Part shown: piece by piece, positions 16,632-26,848 of the stretch
Position numbering within the stretch: the stretch's first letter is position 1
How the letters are laid out: each line of letters begins with the position of its first letter
From: Noviherbaspirillum sp. L7-7A
GTDB lineage: Bacteria; Pseudomonadota; Gammaproteobacteria; Burkholderiales; Burkholderiaceae_D
Assembly: GCF_019052805.1 (NCBI RefSeq)
Contig: NZ_JAHQRJ010000003.1
Coordinates: 124,001-188,000, forward strand
Length of the DNA: 64,000 nt
Reading direction: 5' to 3'
Made by a program: the position numbers and the translations under genes
The notes under the pieces: model-generated
Told to the model about the DNA's origin: nothing
What the model saw: the letters and a program-made list of their open reading frames with translations, nothing else
The model's database searches: none

Positions 16632-17855
16632 ATGCGACGCAAGATGCTTGCGGCAATGATCGCGCTCGGCTTCGCGGCCGGCACACAGGCGCAGTCCCGG
16701 CCGGCTGACGCGATTTCCAACGACGTCGTCAGGATCGGCCTGCTGCTCGACATGAGCAGCCTCTATGCCGACATCACCGGCACCGGCAGCGTGGCCGCCG
16801 CGCAGATGGCGATCGAGGACTTTGGCGGCAAGGTGCTCGGCAAGCCGGTCGAGCTGGTCCATGCGGACCATCAGAACAAGGCCGACATCGCGGCTTCCAA
16901 GGCGCGCGAATGGTATGACCGCGACAAGGTCGATGCGATCCTGGATGTGGCCGCCTCTGGCCCGGCGCTGGCGGTGGTGCCGATCGCCAGGGAAAAGAAC
17001 CGGATCGCCGTCTTCAGCGGCCCCGGCTCGGCGCGACTGACCAATGATGCCTGCACCGCCGTCACGGTCCACTATGCCTACGATACCTATGCGCTGGCCA
17101 ATGCCACCGCGCGCGCCGTGGTCAAGAATGGTGGCGACACCTGGTTCTTCCTGACAGCCGACTATACCTTCGGCACCACGCTGGAAAAGGATGCCAGCGA
17201 CGTGATCCGCGCCAATGGCGCCAGGGTGCTGGGCTCGGTGCGGCATCCGCTGAACGCGTCGGACTTTTCTTCCTTCCTGGTGCAGGCGCAGGGCTCGGGC
17301 GCGAAGGTGATCGGCCTGGCCAATGCGGGCGGCGACACTATCAGCGCAATCAAGGCGGCGCGGGAATTCGGACTCACCACCTCGGGCAAGCAGAGCCTGG
17401 CCGGCCTGCTGGTCTATATCAATGACGTGCATACGCTGGGCCTGGAAGCGGCGCAGGGCATGCTGCTGACGACCGGCTTCTACTGGGACCATGACGACGA
17501 GAGCCGCAAGTGGTCACGGCGCTTCTTCGAGAAGACGAAGAAGATGCCGAACATGAGCCAGGCGGGCCTCTATTCCTCTGTGATCCAATACCTGAAGGCG
17601 GTGAAGGCGGCCGGCACCGACGAGACCGGCGCGGTGATGCAGAAGATGCGGGAGATGCCGGTCAATGACATGTTCGCGAAGAATGGTCGCATTCGCGAGG
17701 ATGGCCGCATGGTGCATGACATGTACCTGTACCAGGTCAAGAAACCGTCCGAGTCGAAGGCGCCCTGGGATTACTACAAGCTGGTGGCAACCATACCGGG
17801 AGAGCAGGCGTTTCAACCGCTGAGCGCGTCCGCCTGTCCGCTGGTGAAGAAGTAG
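16632..17855 (+). CDS. Periplasmic substrate-binding protein of a LivK-type ABC importer
   Basis: This 407-residue type I periplasmic binding protein has a signal peptide (MRRKMLAAMIALGFAAGTQAQS). The mature start VRIGLLLDMSSLYADITG and segments such as VELVHADHQNKADIA match the branched-chain amino acid and aromatic-acid receptor family (Peripla_BP_6). GAGGAGA precedes the start. No permease or ATPase gene is adjacent, so it is an orphan receptor that must share a translocator encoded elsewhere. Many orphan members in Burkholderiales bind aromatic acids or amides. The ligand here is unknown. Confidence 0.88.
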   Translation: MRRKMLAAMIALGFAAGTQAQSRPADAISNDVVRIGLLLDMSSLYADITGTGSVAAAQMAIEDFGGKVLGKPVELVHADHQNKADIAASKAREWYDRDKVDAILDVAASGPALAVVPIAREKNRIAVFSGPGSARLTNDACTAVTVHYAYDTYALANATARAVVKNGGDTWFFLTADYTFGTTLEKDASDVIRANGARVLGSVRHPLNASDFSSFLVQAQGSGAKVIGLANAGGDTISAIKAAREFGLTTSGKQSLAGLLVYINDVHTLGLEAAQGMLLTTGFYWDHDDESRKWSRRFFEKTKKMPNMSQAGLYSSVIQYLKAVKAAGTDETGAVMQKMREMPVNDMFAKNGRIREDGRMVHDMYLYQVKKPSESKAPWDYYKLVATIPGEQAFQPLSASACPLVKK

Positions 17856-17893
17856 CTGGCTAATACATCGGGGCGCTGCCTGCCGTTTCGATG

Positions 17894-17937
17894 CACCTGC
17901 TCGCTGGCGCCCATCAGGACGCGCCAGCGAGCAGGTG
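17894..17937. terminator. Bidirectional terminator hairpin
   Basis: A perfect 17-bp stem (17894-17910 with 17921-17937) and a 10-nt loop lie between the convergent receptor and efflux genes. No U tract follows, but the position and stability support termination on both strands. Confidence 0.75.
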
Positions 17938-18013
17938 GTGTTGTCCAGCCTAGACCCGACGGCGACTATGCTTCCTCATTGCCGTGGGCACCGGCTAATC
18001 ATCCTACTGTCAT

Positions 18014-19456
18014 TCACCCGCCCTGTGCACCGCGCTGGAAGTCGCCGCCCAGGGCCTTGATCAAAAACACCGACGACAGCAGCCGCTGGCCGGCAAGCTG
18101 GGCCACCTGGCGCTGTGCAGTCAGCAGGTTCTGCTGCGCGCTAATCAGGTCGAGGTAACTGGCCACGCCGCCTTCGTAGCGCGCGGTGGCCAGGTCCAGC
18201 ACCCGGGCCGCGCTGTCGTTGGCGCGCAGCGCCTGCGCATGCGCACGCTCCAGCGAGGCCATGCCGCTGATGCCATCCTCGACTTCCTGCATTGCTGTCA
18301 GCACCACGCGGCGATAGCCCGCCACTGTAGCTTCATAGCCGGCTTGGGCGCCGGCCTGGTTGGCGCGGATGCGGCCGGCATCGAACAGCGGCTGGGCCAG
18401 CGAGGCGCCGAGCGACCATAGCAGGCTGGGCGCATCGAACAGCATCGGCAGCGCGCGCGATTCCACGCCGCCGGCGGCGCTCAGTGAAATGCTCGGATAA
18501 AAGGCCGCATTCGCCACGCCGAGCTGGGCATTGGCCACTACCATCGCGCGTTCTGCCGCGGCGACGTCGGGTCGGCGCTCCAGTAAGTCTGACGGCAGTC
18601 CCAGCGGCACGGTAGGCACCAGCGGCGACTGCGCCGGCAGCACGCGTGCCGCCAGCGTGAAGCCGGGCGCGCCGGCGCCGGTGAGCGTGCCCAGCGCATG
18701 TTCGAACTGGGCTCGCTGGCGCTTGAGCAGGTCAACCTGGGTCAGTGTACTGTCGAGCAGCGCCTGCTGCTGCGCCACGTCCAGGCCCGATACCGCGCCG
18801 AGGTCATGGCGGTCGCTGGCAAGTTCCAGCGCGCGCCGCTGCAGCGCGACCGAGCGCGCCACCACGTCCAGTTCCGTGTCGACGGTGCGCAGGTTGAAGT
18901 AGGCGGTGGCCACGTCTGCGGTCAGCAGCAGCCGGGCATTCTCCAGATCGATCGCGGACTGCTCGGCCGACGCGGTGACGCCGGCGATATTGCTGGCGAT
19001 GCGGCCGAACAGGTCGGCTTCATAGCTGACGCTGAGCTGGGCAACCGCGTCGTTCTGCACGGTGGAGAAGTTGGGCGATCTGTAATTGGTCAGAGGCCGG
19101 TTGGCCGAGATGCGCTGGCGCGCGCCGCGCAGGTTTAGGCCCAGTTGCGGATAGCGCGCAGCCAGCGCGGCATCGAGCGCAGCCTGGGCCTGGGCCAGGC
19201 GCGCTCCGGCCACGGCCAGCGTCGGGCTGTTGTCGAGCGCGCGCCGCTGCAGCACATCGAGCTCAACATCGCCAAAGCGCTGCCACCACGGGCCGCGCTC
19301 GGCGCCATCGTCGGGACGGGCTTCGCGCCATGGCGCTTCCAGGGTCCATGCGGCCGGCAGGTTGAGCACCGGCTTGCGCATCTCGGGTGGCGTGGCGCAG
19401 CCTGCCAGCAGGGCGGCGCCAGCCAGAAGGCCGGCCAGCCGGCGTGGCCGCCTCAT
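18014..19456 (-). CDS. Outer-membrane factor lipoprotein of an RND efflux pump (NodT family)
   Basis: The 480-residue protein has a lipoprotein signal (LLAGC, Cys about residue 19) and two outer-membrane efflux protein repeats of the TolC/OprM fold, with alpha-barrel heptads such as LDVAQQQALLDSTLTQVDLLKRQ and ARYEGGVASYLDLISAQQNLL. It should form the trimeric exit duct of the pump encoded just upstream. Its start overlaps the adaptor stop by four bases (ATGA), indicating translational coupling. It is the last gene of the permease-adaptor-duct operon and ends at a strong hairpin shared with the convergent receptor gene. Confidence 0.92.
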   Translation of the reverse strand: MRRPRRLAGLLAGAALLAGCATPPEMRKPVLNLPAAWTLEAPWREARPDDGAERGPWWQRFGDVELDVLQRRALDNSPTLAVAGARLAQAQAALDAALAARYPQLGLNLRGARQRISANRPLTNYRSPNFSTVQNDAVAQLSVSYEADLFGRIASNIAGVTASAEQSAIDLENARLLLTADVATAYFNLRTVDTELDVVARSVALQRRALELASDRHDLGAVSGLDVAQQQALLDSTLTQVDLLKRQRAQFEHALGTLTGAGAPGFTLAARVLPAQSPLVPTVPLGLPSDLLERRPDVAAAERAMVVANAQLGVANAAFYPSISLSAAGGVESRALPMLFDAPSLLWSLGASLAQPLFDAGRIRANQAGAQAGYEATVAGYRRVVLTAMQEVEDGISGMASLERAHAQALRANDSAARVLDLATARYEGGVASYLDLISAQQNLLTAQRQVAQLAGQRLLSSVFLIKALGGDFQRGAQGG

Positions 19457-20697
19457 GGCGCCGGCCGGGTCTGGCTGCCGTTGCCGGCCTTGGCGGCCGG
19501 CGCATCGGCCACCACCTCGACCAGGTCGTTCTCGGCCAGCGCATCGGGTGGATTCAACACCAGCCGGTCAGCCGCATCGACGCCTTCCAGCACTTCCACC
19601 GTCTGGCCGAAGTTGCGGCCGATGCGCACCGGCTTGATATGGACGCGCCCGGCCTGGTCCACCGCCGCCACCTTTGGCCCGGCGCTGCTGAAGATCAGCG
19701 CATTGGTCGACATCGTCAGCGCCGAACTCGTCACCGGCAGCGCCACCTGCACATAGGCGCCGGGCAGCAGCGCATTGTCGCGGTTGGGCAAGCCAATCTC
19801 GACCTGCATGGTGCGGGTCGCGCTGTCGATCGCGGCGGCAGTGCGTTCCACCTTGCCTTCGAAGTTGCGGCCGGCCAGTTCGGGCTGGCTGACCGTGACT
19901 TTCTGGCCAGCCTGCACAAGCTGCGAATAGGACTGCGGCACATTGACATAGATGCGCAGCGGATCGGTCTGGGTCAGCAGGAACAGCGCGCGGCTGGCGC
20001 CGCCGCCGGCATCGATCAGGTCGCCGACGTCGACGTTGCGGCGGGTGATCACGCCGGCGAAGGGCGCCGTTACCCGCTTGAAGGCTTCGAGCTGGCGCAG
20101 CCGCTCGATGTTGGCATCGACCGCGGCCAGGTTGGCGCGCGCCTGGGCATGGGCGCTGCGTTTCTCATCCAGGTCCTGCTGCGACACGGCGTCCTTCTTG
20201 CGCAGCGCTTCCCAGCGTTCCATCGTGCTTTGGGTCAGCATCAGGCTGGCCGCGGTCTGCGCCCGGGCGGCAACGGCCTGCGTCAGTTGCTGGTCGATTT
20301 CCGGAGTCTCGATCTCGGCCAGCAGTTCGCCCTTGGCGACACGGCTGCCGATATCCCTGGTCCAGCGTTTCAAGTAACCGCTGGCGCGTGCCGCCACCGG
20401 CGACTGGGTATAGCCCTGCAGCGTGCCCGGCAGCACCAGCGGCTGCCCGGCCGCGCCGGCCTTGGGCGAGGCCACCCGCACATGCAGCTTGCCGTTGCTG
20501 GCCGCCACCGCCTCCAGCGCATGCGCATTTGACATGCGGCTGACCATGGTGCGCGCCGCGCCCAAACCCAGCAGCACAAGCAGCACGGCCGCGCTGATCT
20601 TCGCGCGCCGCAGCAGCTGCCTGCGCTTGTGCATATCGGCGGCCTCATCCTCGTGCGGCAGATGCTGCGTCAGACCGGAATGGCGTTGCTCGGACAT
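19453..20697 (-). CDS. RND efflux periplasmic adaptor (membrane fusion protein)
   Basis: The 414-residue HlyD/AcrA-type adaptor has a long cytosolic N-terminus, one membrane anchor (ISAAVLLVLLGLGAARTMV), a biotinyl-lipoyl-like domain split by an alpha hairpin (VAARAQTAASLMLTQSTMERW region), then a beta-barrel. DVGDLIDAGG and GAYVQVALPV are typical. It links the inner-membrane permease to the outer-membrane duct. I chose 20697, preceded by AGAGGAG, rather than the longer frame to 20757, which would overlap the permease gene. The gap to the permease stop is 22 bp. Confidence 0.9.
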   Translation of the reverse strand: MSEQRHSGLTQHLPHEDEAADMHKRRQLLRRAKISAAVLLVLLGLGAARTMVSRMSNAHALEAVAASNGKLHVRVASPKAGAAGQPLVLPGTLQGYTQSPVAARASGYLKRWTRDIGSRVAKGELLAEIETPEIDQQLTQAVAARAQTAASLMLTQSTMERWEALRKKDAVSQQDLDEKRSAHAQARANLAAVDANIERLRQLEAFKRVTAPFAGVITRRNVDVGDLIDAGGGASRALFLLTQTDPLRIYVNVPQSYSQLVQAGQKVTVSQPELAGRNFEGKVERTAAAIDSATRTMQVEIGLPNRDNALLPGAYVQVALPVTSSALTMSTNALIFSSAGPKVAAVDQAGRVHIKPVRIGRNFGQTVEVLEGVDAADRLVLNPPDALAENDLVEVVADAPAAKAGNGSQTRPAP

Positions 20698-20719
20698 GGA
20701 ATGCGTCTCCTCTTGCGTT

Positions 20720-23700
20720 TTAGTGAGCTGCCGGCTGCATGCCGGCGCGTGCCGCATGGCGCGCGGCCAGGCGCTGGTGAACGGCTGCGTAGACCACCGG
20801 CACGAAGAACAGCGTCGAGACCGTGGCGAACAGCAGGCCGCCGATCACGGCGCGTCCCAGTGGCGCATTCTGCTCGCCGCCTTCGCCAATGCCGAGCGCC
20901 ATCGGGATCATGCCGATGATCATGGCCAGCGCCGTCATCAGCACCGGCCGGATGCGGGTTGCGCCGCCCTCCAGCGCAGCGGTGAGGATGGGTATGCCAT
21001 CGGCGCGCCGCTGCCGCGCGAAGTCCACCAGCAAAATGCTGTTGGCGGTGGCCACGCCCACGGTCATGATGGCGCCGGTCAGCGCCGGCACGCTCAGCGT
21101 GGTGCCGGTGATGAACAGCATCCAGGCAATGCCGGCCAGCGCCGCCGGCAGCGCGGCAATGATGATGGCGGCGTCGATCCAGGACTGGAAATTCACCACA
21201 ATCAGCAGGTACACCAGCACGATGGCCATGGCCAGGCCGGTGAGCAAGCCGGTGAACGACGACTGCATAGTTTCCACCTGGCCGCGCACTGCGATCTGGC
21301 TGCCGCGCGGCAGCTTGGGCCGTATCTTTTCCACCTCGGCACTGACCTGGCGCGCCACGCTGGCAAGGTCAGTGCCCTGCACGCTGACATACAAATCAAT
21401 CACCGGCGTGATGTTGTAGCGCGAGACGATGGGCAGGCTCTGTCCCGGCCTAGCCTCGGCCAGGTTGCCCAGCAACTGCGGTGCCGCACCCGGTGCGCTG
21501 GCGCCGGCCGCCACCGGGATGTTGAGCAGCGCATCGAGCGAATCGACCCGGTACTGCGGCGCCTGCACCGCGACGTTGTAGACCACGCCGTTCTGCGGAT
21601 TGAGCCAGAAGGCGGGCGCGGTCTGTGAGCTGCCCGACAGCGCGATCAGCAGGTTCTGGCCGACATTGGCCACGTTCAGCCCGAGCTGCTGCAGGCGCGC
21701 GCGGTCGACCTGCAGTTCCAGCGTCGGGTTGTCCAGCTTCTGGTGCACATGCACGTCGACTGCGCCCGGTATCTTGCGGATGGCCTTGGCCAGCTCGCCT
21801 GCCAGCGCGGCATTCTCGGCAATGTTATTGCCCGACAGTTGCACATCGATCGCGGCAGGCAGGCCGAAGTTCAGGATCTGGGTGATGATGTCGGCCGGCT
21901 GGAAGAAGAACTCCACGCCGGGAAAGCGGCGCGGCAGCTCGGTGCGCAGGCGGCTGATGTACTCCCCGGTCGGCCGGTGGCCTTCATGCAGCGACAGCAA
22001 GATCTCGCCATCCATCGCGCCGATGGTGCCGGCATTGCTGTAGGAGAGGTTGATGCCGCTGTTGGGCACGCCGAGGTTGTCGAGGATGGTGTCGAGCTGG
22101 TCGGCCGGAATCATCTCGCGTATCGCCACCTCGACCCGGTCGGCCAGCAGCGCGGTTTCTTCGATGCGGGTGCCGGTGGGCGCGCGCATGTGCAGCCGGA
22201 TCTGCCCGGCATCCACGGTCGGGAAGAAGTCGCGGCCGAGGAAGGGAAAAAGCAGCGTGGAGAGCAGGCAGAAGCCCAAGAACAGCATCAGGAAACCGCG
22301 CCGGCGCGACAGCAGGGTCGAGAGGATCAGCATGTAGGCCCGCCGCACCTGTTCGAAGCGGCGGTCGAAGGCGCGGTACAGCCGCTGGAGCAGGCTGGGT
22401 TTGGCGCCATCATGTGCGCCATGGCCGCGCATGAACAGCATCACCAGCGTCGGCACCAGGGTGCGCGAGAGCAGATAGGAAGCCGCCATCGCGAACACCA
22501 CCGCCTCTGCGAGCGGCACGAACAGGAAGCGCGCCACGCCGGAGAGGAAGAACATCGGCACGAACACGATGCAGATGCACAGCGTTGCCACCAGCACCGG
22601 GATGCCGATCTCGCCGGCGCCGGTCAGGATCGCGTCTTCCAGGCTGGCGCCGAGCTGCATGTGGCGCTCGATGTTCTCGATGGTGACGATGGCCTGGTCG
22701 ACCAGAATGCCCACCGACAGCGCCAGCCCGCCCAGCGTCATCAAATTCAGGGTCTGACCCATCAGGTACAGCATCAGGATGGACGCCAGGATGGACAGTG
22801 GTATGGTGACGGCAATGATCAGCGTGCTGCGCCAGTTCCCGAGGAACAGCAGCACCATGGCCGCGGTCAGGCCGGCTGCGATCACCGCTTCTGCTACCAC
22901 GCCCTTGATCGCGGCCTTGACGAACACCGACTGGTCAAACAGCGGCGTGACCTTGATCTCGGGCGACATCGTCTGCAGCGCCACTGGCAGCATCGCGCGC
23001 AGGTTGTCGACGATATCGAGCGTGGAAGCGCCGCCATTCTTCAGCACCGACAGCAGCACGCCGCGCTCGCCGTCGCGGCGCACTACATTGGTCTGGGGCG
23101 AGAAGCCGTCGCGCACCTGGGCCACGTCGCGCACGAAGGTGGTGGCGCCGGCGGCGGTACGCACCGGCATGTCGTTGAGCCCGGCAATGGCGTCAGGCGA
23201 GCTGTTCATGCGCACGTTGTATTCGGTTTCGCCAAACTTGGCGGTGCCGGATGGCAGGATCAGGTTCTGGGTATTGACGGCATTGACCACGTCGATCGGC
23301 GCCATGCCGCGCGACTGCAGCGCCTGCATGTCGAGGTCGACCGAGATCAGGCGGATCTTGCCGCCGTAGGGAAAGGGGATGGCCACGCCCGGTATTGTCA
23401 CCAGCTGCGGCCGCAGCTGGTTGACGGCGGCATCGAATACGGTCTGCTCGGGCAGCGAGGTGGACGACAGCGCCAGCTGGATCACCGGGATGCTCGATGC
23501 CGAATACTTGATCACCAGCGGCGGCGTGATGCCCGGTGGTAGCTGCCGCACCTGGGTCTGCACCGAGGCCACCGTCTGCGCGATCGCGGTCTGGATGTTG
23601 GCGGTGGGCTGGAAGAAGATTTTGATGACGGTGACGCCCGACAGCGACTGCGACTCGATATGCTCGATGTCGCTGACGGTGGTAGTCAGCCCGCGCTCGG

Positions 23701-23899
23701 TCTGCGCCGCGACCCGCTGCCCCATCTCCTGCGCCGACAGGCCGTTGTAGTTCCAGATGATGCTGATGACCGGGATGTCGATCTCGGGGAAGATGTCGGT
23801 GGCCATCTTGCGCAGCACGAATGGCGTGGCAAGCAGGATCAGCAGCGCCATCACGATGAAGGTGTAGGGCCGGCGCAGTGCGAGTTGGACCATGGACAT
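20720..23899 (-). CDS. RND-family efflux permease (AcrB-like)
   Basis: This 1059-residue inner-membrane proton antiporter has twelve membrane helices and two large periplasmic loops. The signature IPLSILASILMLYLMGQTLNLMTLGGLALSVGILVDQAIV marks TM3-4, and TVGVATANSILLVDFA marks TM10. In AcrB the proton relay uses Asp407-Asp408 and Lys940. Here the equivalents read Asp-Gln and Thr, as in an RND subgroup with a variant relay. I chose the start at 23899 (MSMVQLALRRPYTF), where family similarity begins. A longer frame reaches 23959. It is the first gene of a permease-adaptor-duct operon with no regulator beside it. Substrates are unknown. Confidence 0.92.
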   Translation of the reverse strand: MSMVQLALRRPYTFIVMALLILLATPFVLRKMATDIFPEIDIPVISIIWNYNGLSAQEMGQRVAAQTERGLTTTVSDIEHIESQSLSGVTVIKIFFQPTANIQTAIAQTVASVQTQVRQLPPGITPPLVIKYSASSIPVIQLALSSTSLPEQTVFDAAVNQLRPQLVTIPGVAIPFPYGGKIRLISVDLDMQALQSRGMAPIDVVNAVNTQNLILPSGTAKFGETEYNVRMNSSPDAIAGLNDMPVRTAAGATTFVRDVAQVRDGFSPQTNVVRRDGERGVLLSVLKNGGASTLDIVDNLRAMLPVALQTMSPEIKVTPLFDQSVFVKAAIKGVVAEAVIAAGLTAAMVLLFLGNWRSTLIIAVTIPLSILASILMLYLMGQTLNLMTLGGLALSVGILVDQAIVTIENIERHMQLGASLEDAILTGAGEIGIPVLVATLCICIVFVPMFFLSGVARFLFVPLAEAVVFAMAASYLLSRTLVPTLVMLFMRGHGAHDGAKPSLLQRLYRAFDRRFEQVRRAYMLILSTLLSRRRGFLMLFLGFCLLSTLLFPFLGRDFFPTVDAGQIRLHMRAPTGTRIEETALLADRVEVAIREMIPADQLDTILDNLGVPNSGINLSYSNAGTIGAMDGEILLSLHEGHRPTGEYISRLRTELPRRFPGVEFFFQPADIITQILNFGLPAAIDVQLSGNNIAENAALAGELAKAIRKIPGAVDVHVHQKLDNPTLELQVDRARLQQLGLNVANVGQNLLIALSGSSQTAPAFWLNPQNGVVYNVAVQAPQYRVDSLDALLNIPVAAGASAPGAAPQLLGNLAEARPGQSLPIVSRYNITPVIDLYVSVQGTDLASVARQVSAEVEKIRPKLPRGSQIAVRGQVETMQSSFTGLLTGLAMAIVLVYLLIVVNFQSWIDAAIIIAALPAALAGIAWMLFITGTTLSVPALTGAIMTVGVATANSILLVDFARQRRADGIPILTAALEGGATRIRPVLMTALAMIIGMIPMALGIGEGGEQNAPLGRAVIGGLLFATVSTLFFVPVVYAAVHQRLAARHAARAGMQPAAH

Positions 23900-24040
23900 G
23901 ATGACGGGGCGGGTTGAGCAAAAATGGCTTTGATTATACTGAGTAAGGGCTCTGTCCATCGTGGCCCCTTGTTTAAAGCCTGAAACGGCTGCGCCGGGCT
24001 CCCACTCGTTTTAACCAATGGTGGTAGGAGGTTATTAACT

Positions 24041-26848
24041 ATGTGTGGGCAAAGACAGTTGAGCTCGCGCCGGCGACGCTCAACTGTCGTACAAAAAGTA
24101 AAACAAGTCCACTCGCAGCAGCTTACAATTGTCGCGCCCGTTTCCCATGCGCTGACGACATTGACTTCCACACAACCGCTGCCATTCAGTTCCGCCGAGA
24201 AGCTGCACTACCTCAGCAGCAACCTGCGCGCATTACTGGTCTGGCCAGTGGTGCTGGGCGCGCTGGCAACTGCCCTGTGGAGCGGCGCCTTCTGGATCAT
24301 GGAAAACGAGAAGCGCGCCATCAGTCAGCGCGCCTTCGCCAATGCCTCGGCCCAGGCCAGGGCCTATGCCGAGCAGCTGGACCGCATCATCGGCCAGATC
24401 GACTACATCATGCTGAGCCTGAAATACCACTGGCAGAAAAGCGCTGGCGACGTACTGCTGGAAGAGCAGGTCAAGCAGGGCCTCGTGCCGGCCGCAGCCG
24501 GGCTGTCCATCACTATTGTCGATCGGCGAGGCATGCCGGTAACCAGCACCCTGGCGCTGGGCCGCAATGAGGCGTCTATTCGCGAGCGCGACTATTTCAA
24601 GTCGCATCGGGCAAAGGACCAGGGCCTGCTGTTTTCCAAGCCGATCGACGGCATGCGCACAAAACGTCCGGTGCTGATCCTCTCTCGCCGCCTCGATGAT
24701 GCCCAGGGTGCCTTCGATGGCCTGATCGTGGTGGCCATCGAGCCGGCTTACCTGACCTCGATCGCTGATTACACCGGCCTGGGCAAGGGCGACTTCATGG
24801 GGGCGCGCCGCGCCGACGGCGTGTTTCTCGCCGCCCGGATGATAGGCGTCGAGCCCACTGCCGGCCCGGTGCTGATGGAGGATCCGGTCCTGCCGGCGCC
24901 GGCAGGCCTGGAAAAGATGGCCGGCAGCCGGTTCGTCGATGGCCGCACCCGCTATATCGGCTGGCATCATGCCCGCAACTATCCCATGGTCGGTCTGGTC
25001 GGCCTGGCGGAACAGAACCTGATGGCTGCCTATGAGGACCGGCAGCACGAGCTGCAGCTCATCGCGCTGGCCGGCAGCGTTCTGTTGCTGCTGGTGGCCG
25101 GCACAGGCATGGGCTATTCCGCGTTGCGTGTACTGCGCCGGGAATACGCCAGGGAGGTGGAAACGGCATACCGCCTTGCCACCGAAAGCGCGCGCGAAGG
25201 CTTTTACATGCTGCGCCCGCTGTACGACCGCCAGCGCCAGATCGTCGATTTGCTGATCGAAGACTGCAATGAGCGCGGCGCCTTCTACCGGGGCTTGCCG
25301 CGCGCCGAATTGTTGGGAAAGCGCCTGTCGGCCACCGCGCCCCTGCTGTTTCAGTCCCACATGTTACCCGCCTGCCGCGTGGCGATGGAAAAGGGATTTT
25401 ATGAGGACGAGGTGCATGTGCCGTCGCATGAAAGCCGCCAGCCGCAATGGCTGCAGCGCCGCCTTGAGCGCTCGGGCATGGGCCTGGCCGTCACGCTGCG
25501 CGACATCACCGATGCCAAGCTGCAGCAGGAGGCCATGCATCGCCTGGCCAATGCCGACCCGGTGACCATGCTGCCCAACCGCCATTGGCTGATGAGCCAT
25601 CTGCCGGCCACTCTGGAGCAGGCCCGTGGCGCCGGCACGCTGGTGGCAGTGCTGTTCGTCGATCTCGACGACTTCAAGAATGTCAACGACACGCTGGGCC
25701 ATGCCGCAGGCGACGAGCTGCTGCGGGCGGCGGCGCTGCGCTTCAAGGCGCTGGTGCGTCCGGGCGACAGCATCGCCCGGCTGGGCGGCGACGAATTCAC
25801 CATCGTCCTGGCTTCGGCCCACAGCGAGGAAGACGTACTGCATGTAGCCGGCCGCCTGATCGCCGCGCTGTGCGACCCCTTCACCATCGGCGGCGGCACC
25901 CGGCATACGGTGCAGGCATCGGTCGGCATCAGCCTGTTTCCGCGGGATGGCAATGACGGGCCAACCCTGTTGAAACATGCCGACATCGCGATGTATGCCG
26001 CCAAGACCGGCGGCAAGGGCAATTATTGCCTGTACCGTCGCAGCCTTTCCGACATCCTGCTGCAGCGGGTGACGCGGCAGGCCGAGTTGCGGCATGCGCT
26101 GGAAGCCGATCAGTTTGAACTCTACTACCAGCCGCGCGTCGATGTCGCCACGGGCGAAATGACGAGCATGGAAGCCCTGGTGCGTTGGCGCCATCCGCAG
26201 CGCGGCCTGATACCGCCGGACGATTTCATCAGTCTGGCCGAGGAGAACGGCCTGATCGTGCCGCTGGGCGAGCAGGTGATCGCCAAGGCCTGCGCCCAAC
26301 TGGCGCTGTGGCGCGATGCGGGCCTGCCGGTGGTGCCGCTGTCGGTGAACGTGTCGGCGCGCCAGATCGACCGCGCCAGCGTCAGCGCCTGTCTTGGGGG
26401 CTGCATGGCGCGCCATGGCATTGACCCCAGCCAGATCGAGGTCGAGATCACCGAGTCGGCCACTGTGGCACAGGAAGGCACGGCAGGCGCCGAGCTTGCG
26501 GCCATCCGCGCACTCGGCGTGAAGCTGTATGTGGACGACTTCGGCACCGGCTATTCCTCGCTGTCGCAATTGAAGCGGTTGGACATGGATGGCCTGAAGG
26601 TGGATCAGTCCTTCACTGCGCAGATCGCCAATGGCCCTGAAGATCTGGCTTTCTTCACCGCCATCCTGGCGATGGCGCATGCGATCGGCATGCGGATAGT
26701 GGCCGAGGGCGTGGAAACAGCCGAGCAGTTGCACCTGCTGCAGCAACTGCAGTGCGACGAAGCCCAGGGCTACTATGTGTCCCCGCCGGTGCCAGCCGAG
26801 GAGCTCGCAGTCCTGCTGACCAGGCGCTTCCTGTTCCCTCGGACCTGA
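24041..26848 (+). CDS. Membrane-bound cyclic-di-GMP protein, Cache-PAS-GGDEF-EAL
   Basis: The 935-residue protein has a first membrane helix at about residues 66-90, a periplasmic Cache-type sensor domain, a second helix (about 337-360), a PAS-like segment (about 370-490), a GGDEF domain (about 500-670) and an EAL domain (about 683-930). The diguanylate cyclase motif GGDEF is intact (about 584-588). The phosphodiesterase motif is also intact (MEALVRW, DDFGTGYSS, KVDQSF, AEGVET). It may therefore both make and break c-di-GMP under control of a periplasmic ligand. AGGAGGT lies eight bases before the start. It is divergent from the RND operon with a 141-bp shared regulatory gap. Confidence 0.93.
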   Translation: MCGQRQLSSRRRRSTVVQKVKQVHSQQLTIVAPVSHALTTLTSTQPLPFSSAEKLHYLSSNLRALLVWPVVLGALATALWSGAFWIMENEKRAISQRAFANASAQARAYAEQLDRIIGQIDYIMLSLKYHWQKSAGDVLLEEQVKQGLVPAAAGLSITIVDRRGMPVTSTLALGRNEASIRERDYFKSHRAKDQGLLFSKPIDGMRTKRPVLILSRRLDDAQGAFDGLIVVAIEPAYLTSIADYTGLGKGDFMGARRADGVFLAARMIGVEPTAGPVLMEDPVLPAPAGLEKMAGSRFVDGRTRYIGWHHARNYPMVGLVGLAEQNLMAAYEDRQHELQLIALAGSVLLLLVAGTGMGYSALRVLRREYAREVETAYRLATESAREGFYMLRPLYDRQRQIVDLLIEDCNERGAFYRGLPRAELLGKRLSATAPLLFQSHMLPACRVAMEKGFYEDEVHVPSHESRQPQWLQRRLERSGMGLAVTLRDITDAKLQQEAMHRLANADPVTMLPNRHWLMSHLPATLEQARGAGTLVAVLFVDLDDFKNVNDTLGHAAGDELLRAAALRFKALVRPGDSIARLGGDEFTIVLASAHSEEDVLHVAGRLIAALCDPFTIGGGTRHTVQASVGISLFPRDGNDGPTLLKHADIAMYAAKTGGKGNYCLYRRSLSDILLQRVTRQAELRHALEADQFELYYQPRVDVATGEMTSMEALVRWRHPQRGLIPPDDFISLAEENGLIVPLGEQVIAKACAQLALWRDAGLPVVPLSVNVSARQIDRASVSACLGGCMARHGIDPSQIEVEITESATVAQEGTAGAELAAIRALGVKLYVDDFGTGYSSLSQLKRLDMDGLKVDQSFTAQIANGPEDLAFFTAILAMAHAIGMRIVAEGVETAEQLHLLQQLQCDEAQGYYVSPPVPAEELAVLLTRRFLFPRT

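Noticed and set aside
21743-23542. 599-codon plus-strand frame opposite the RND permease
   Set aside because: It is a shadow of the permease gene, with His/Gln/Arg-rich low-complexity translation and no ribosome site.
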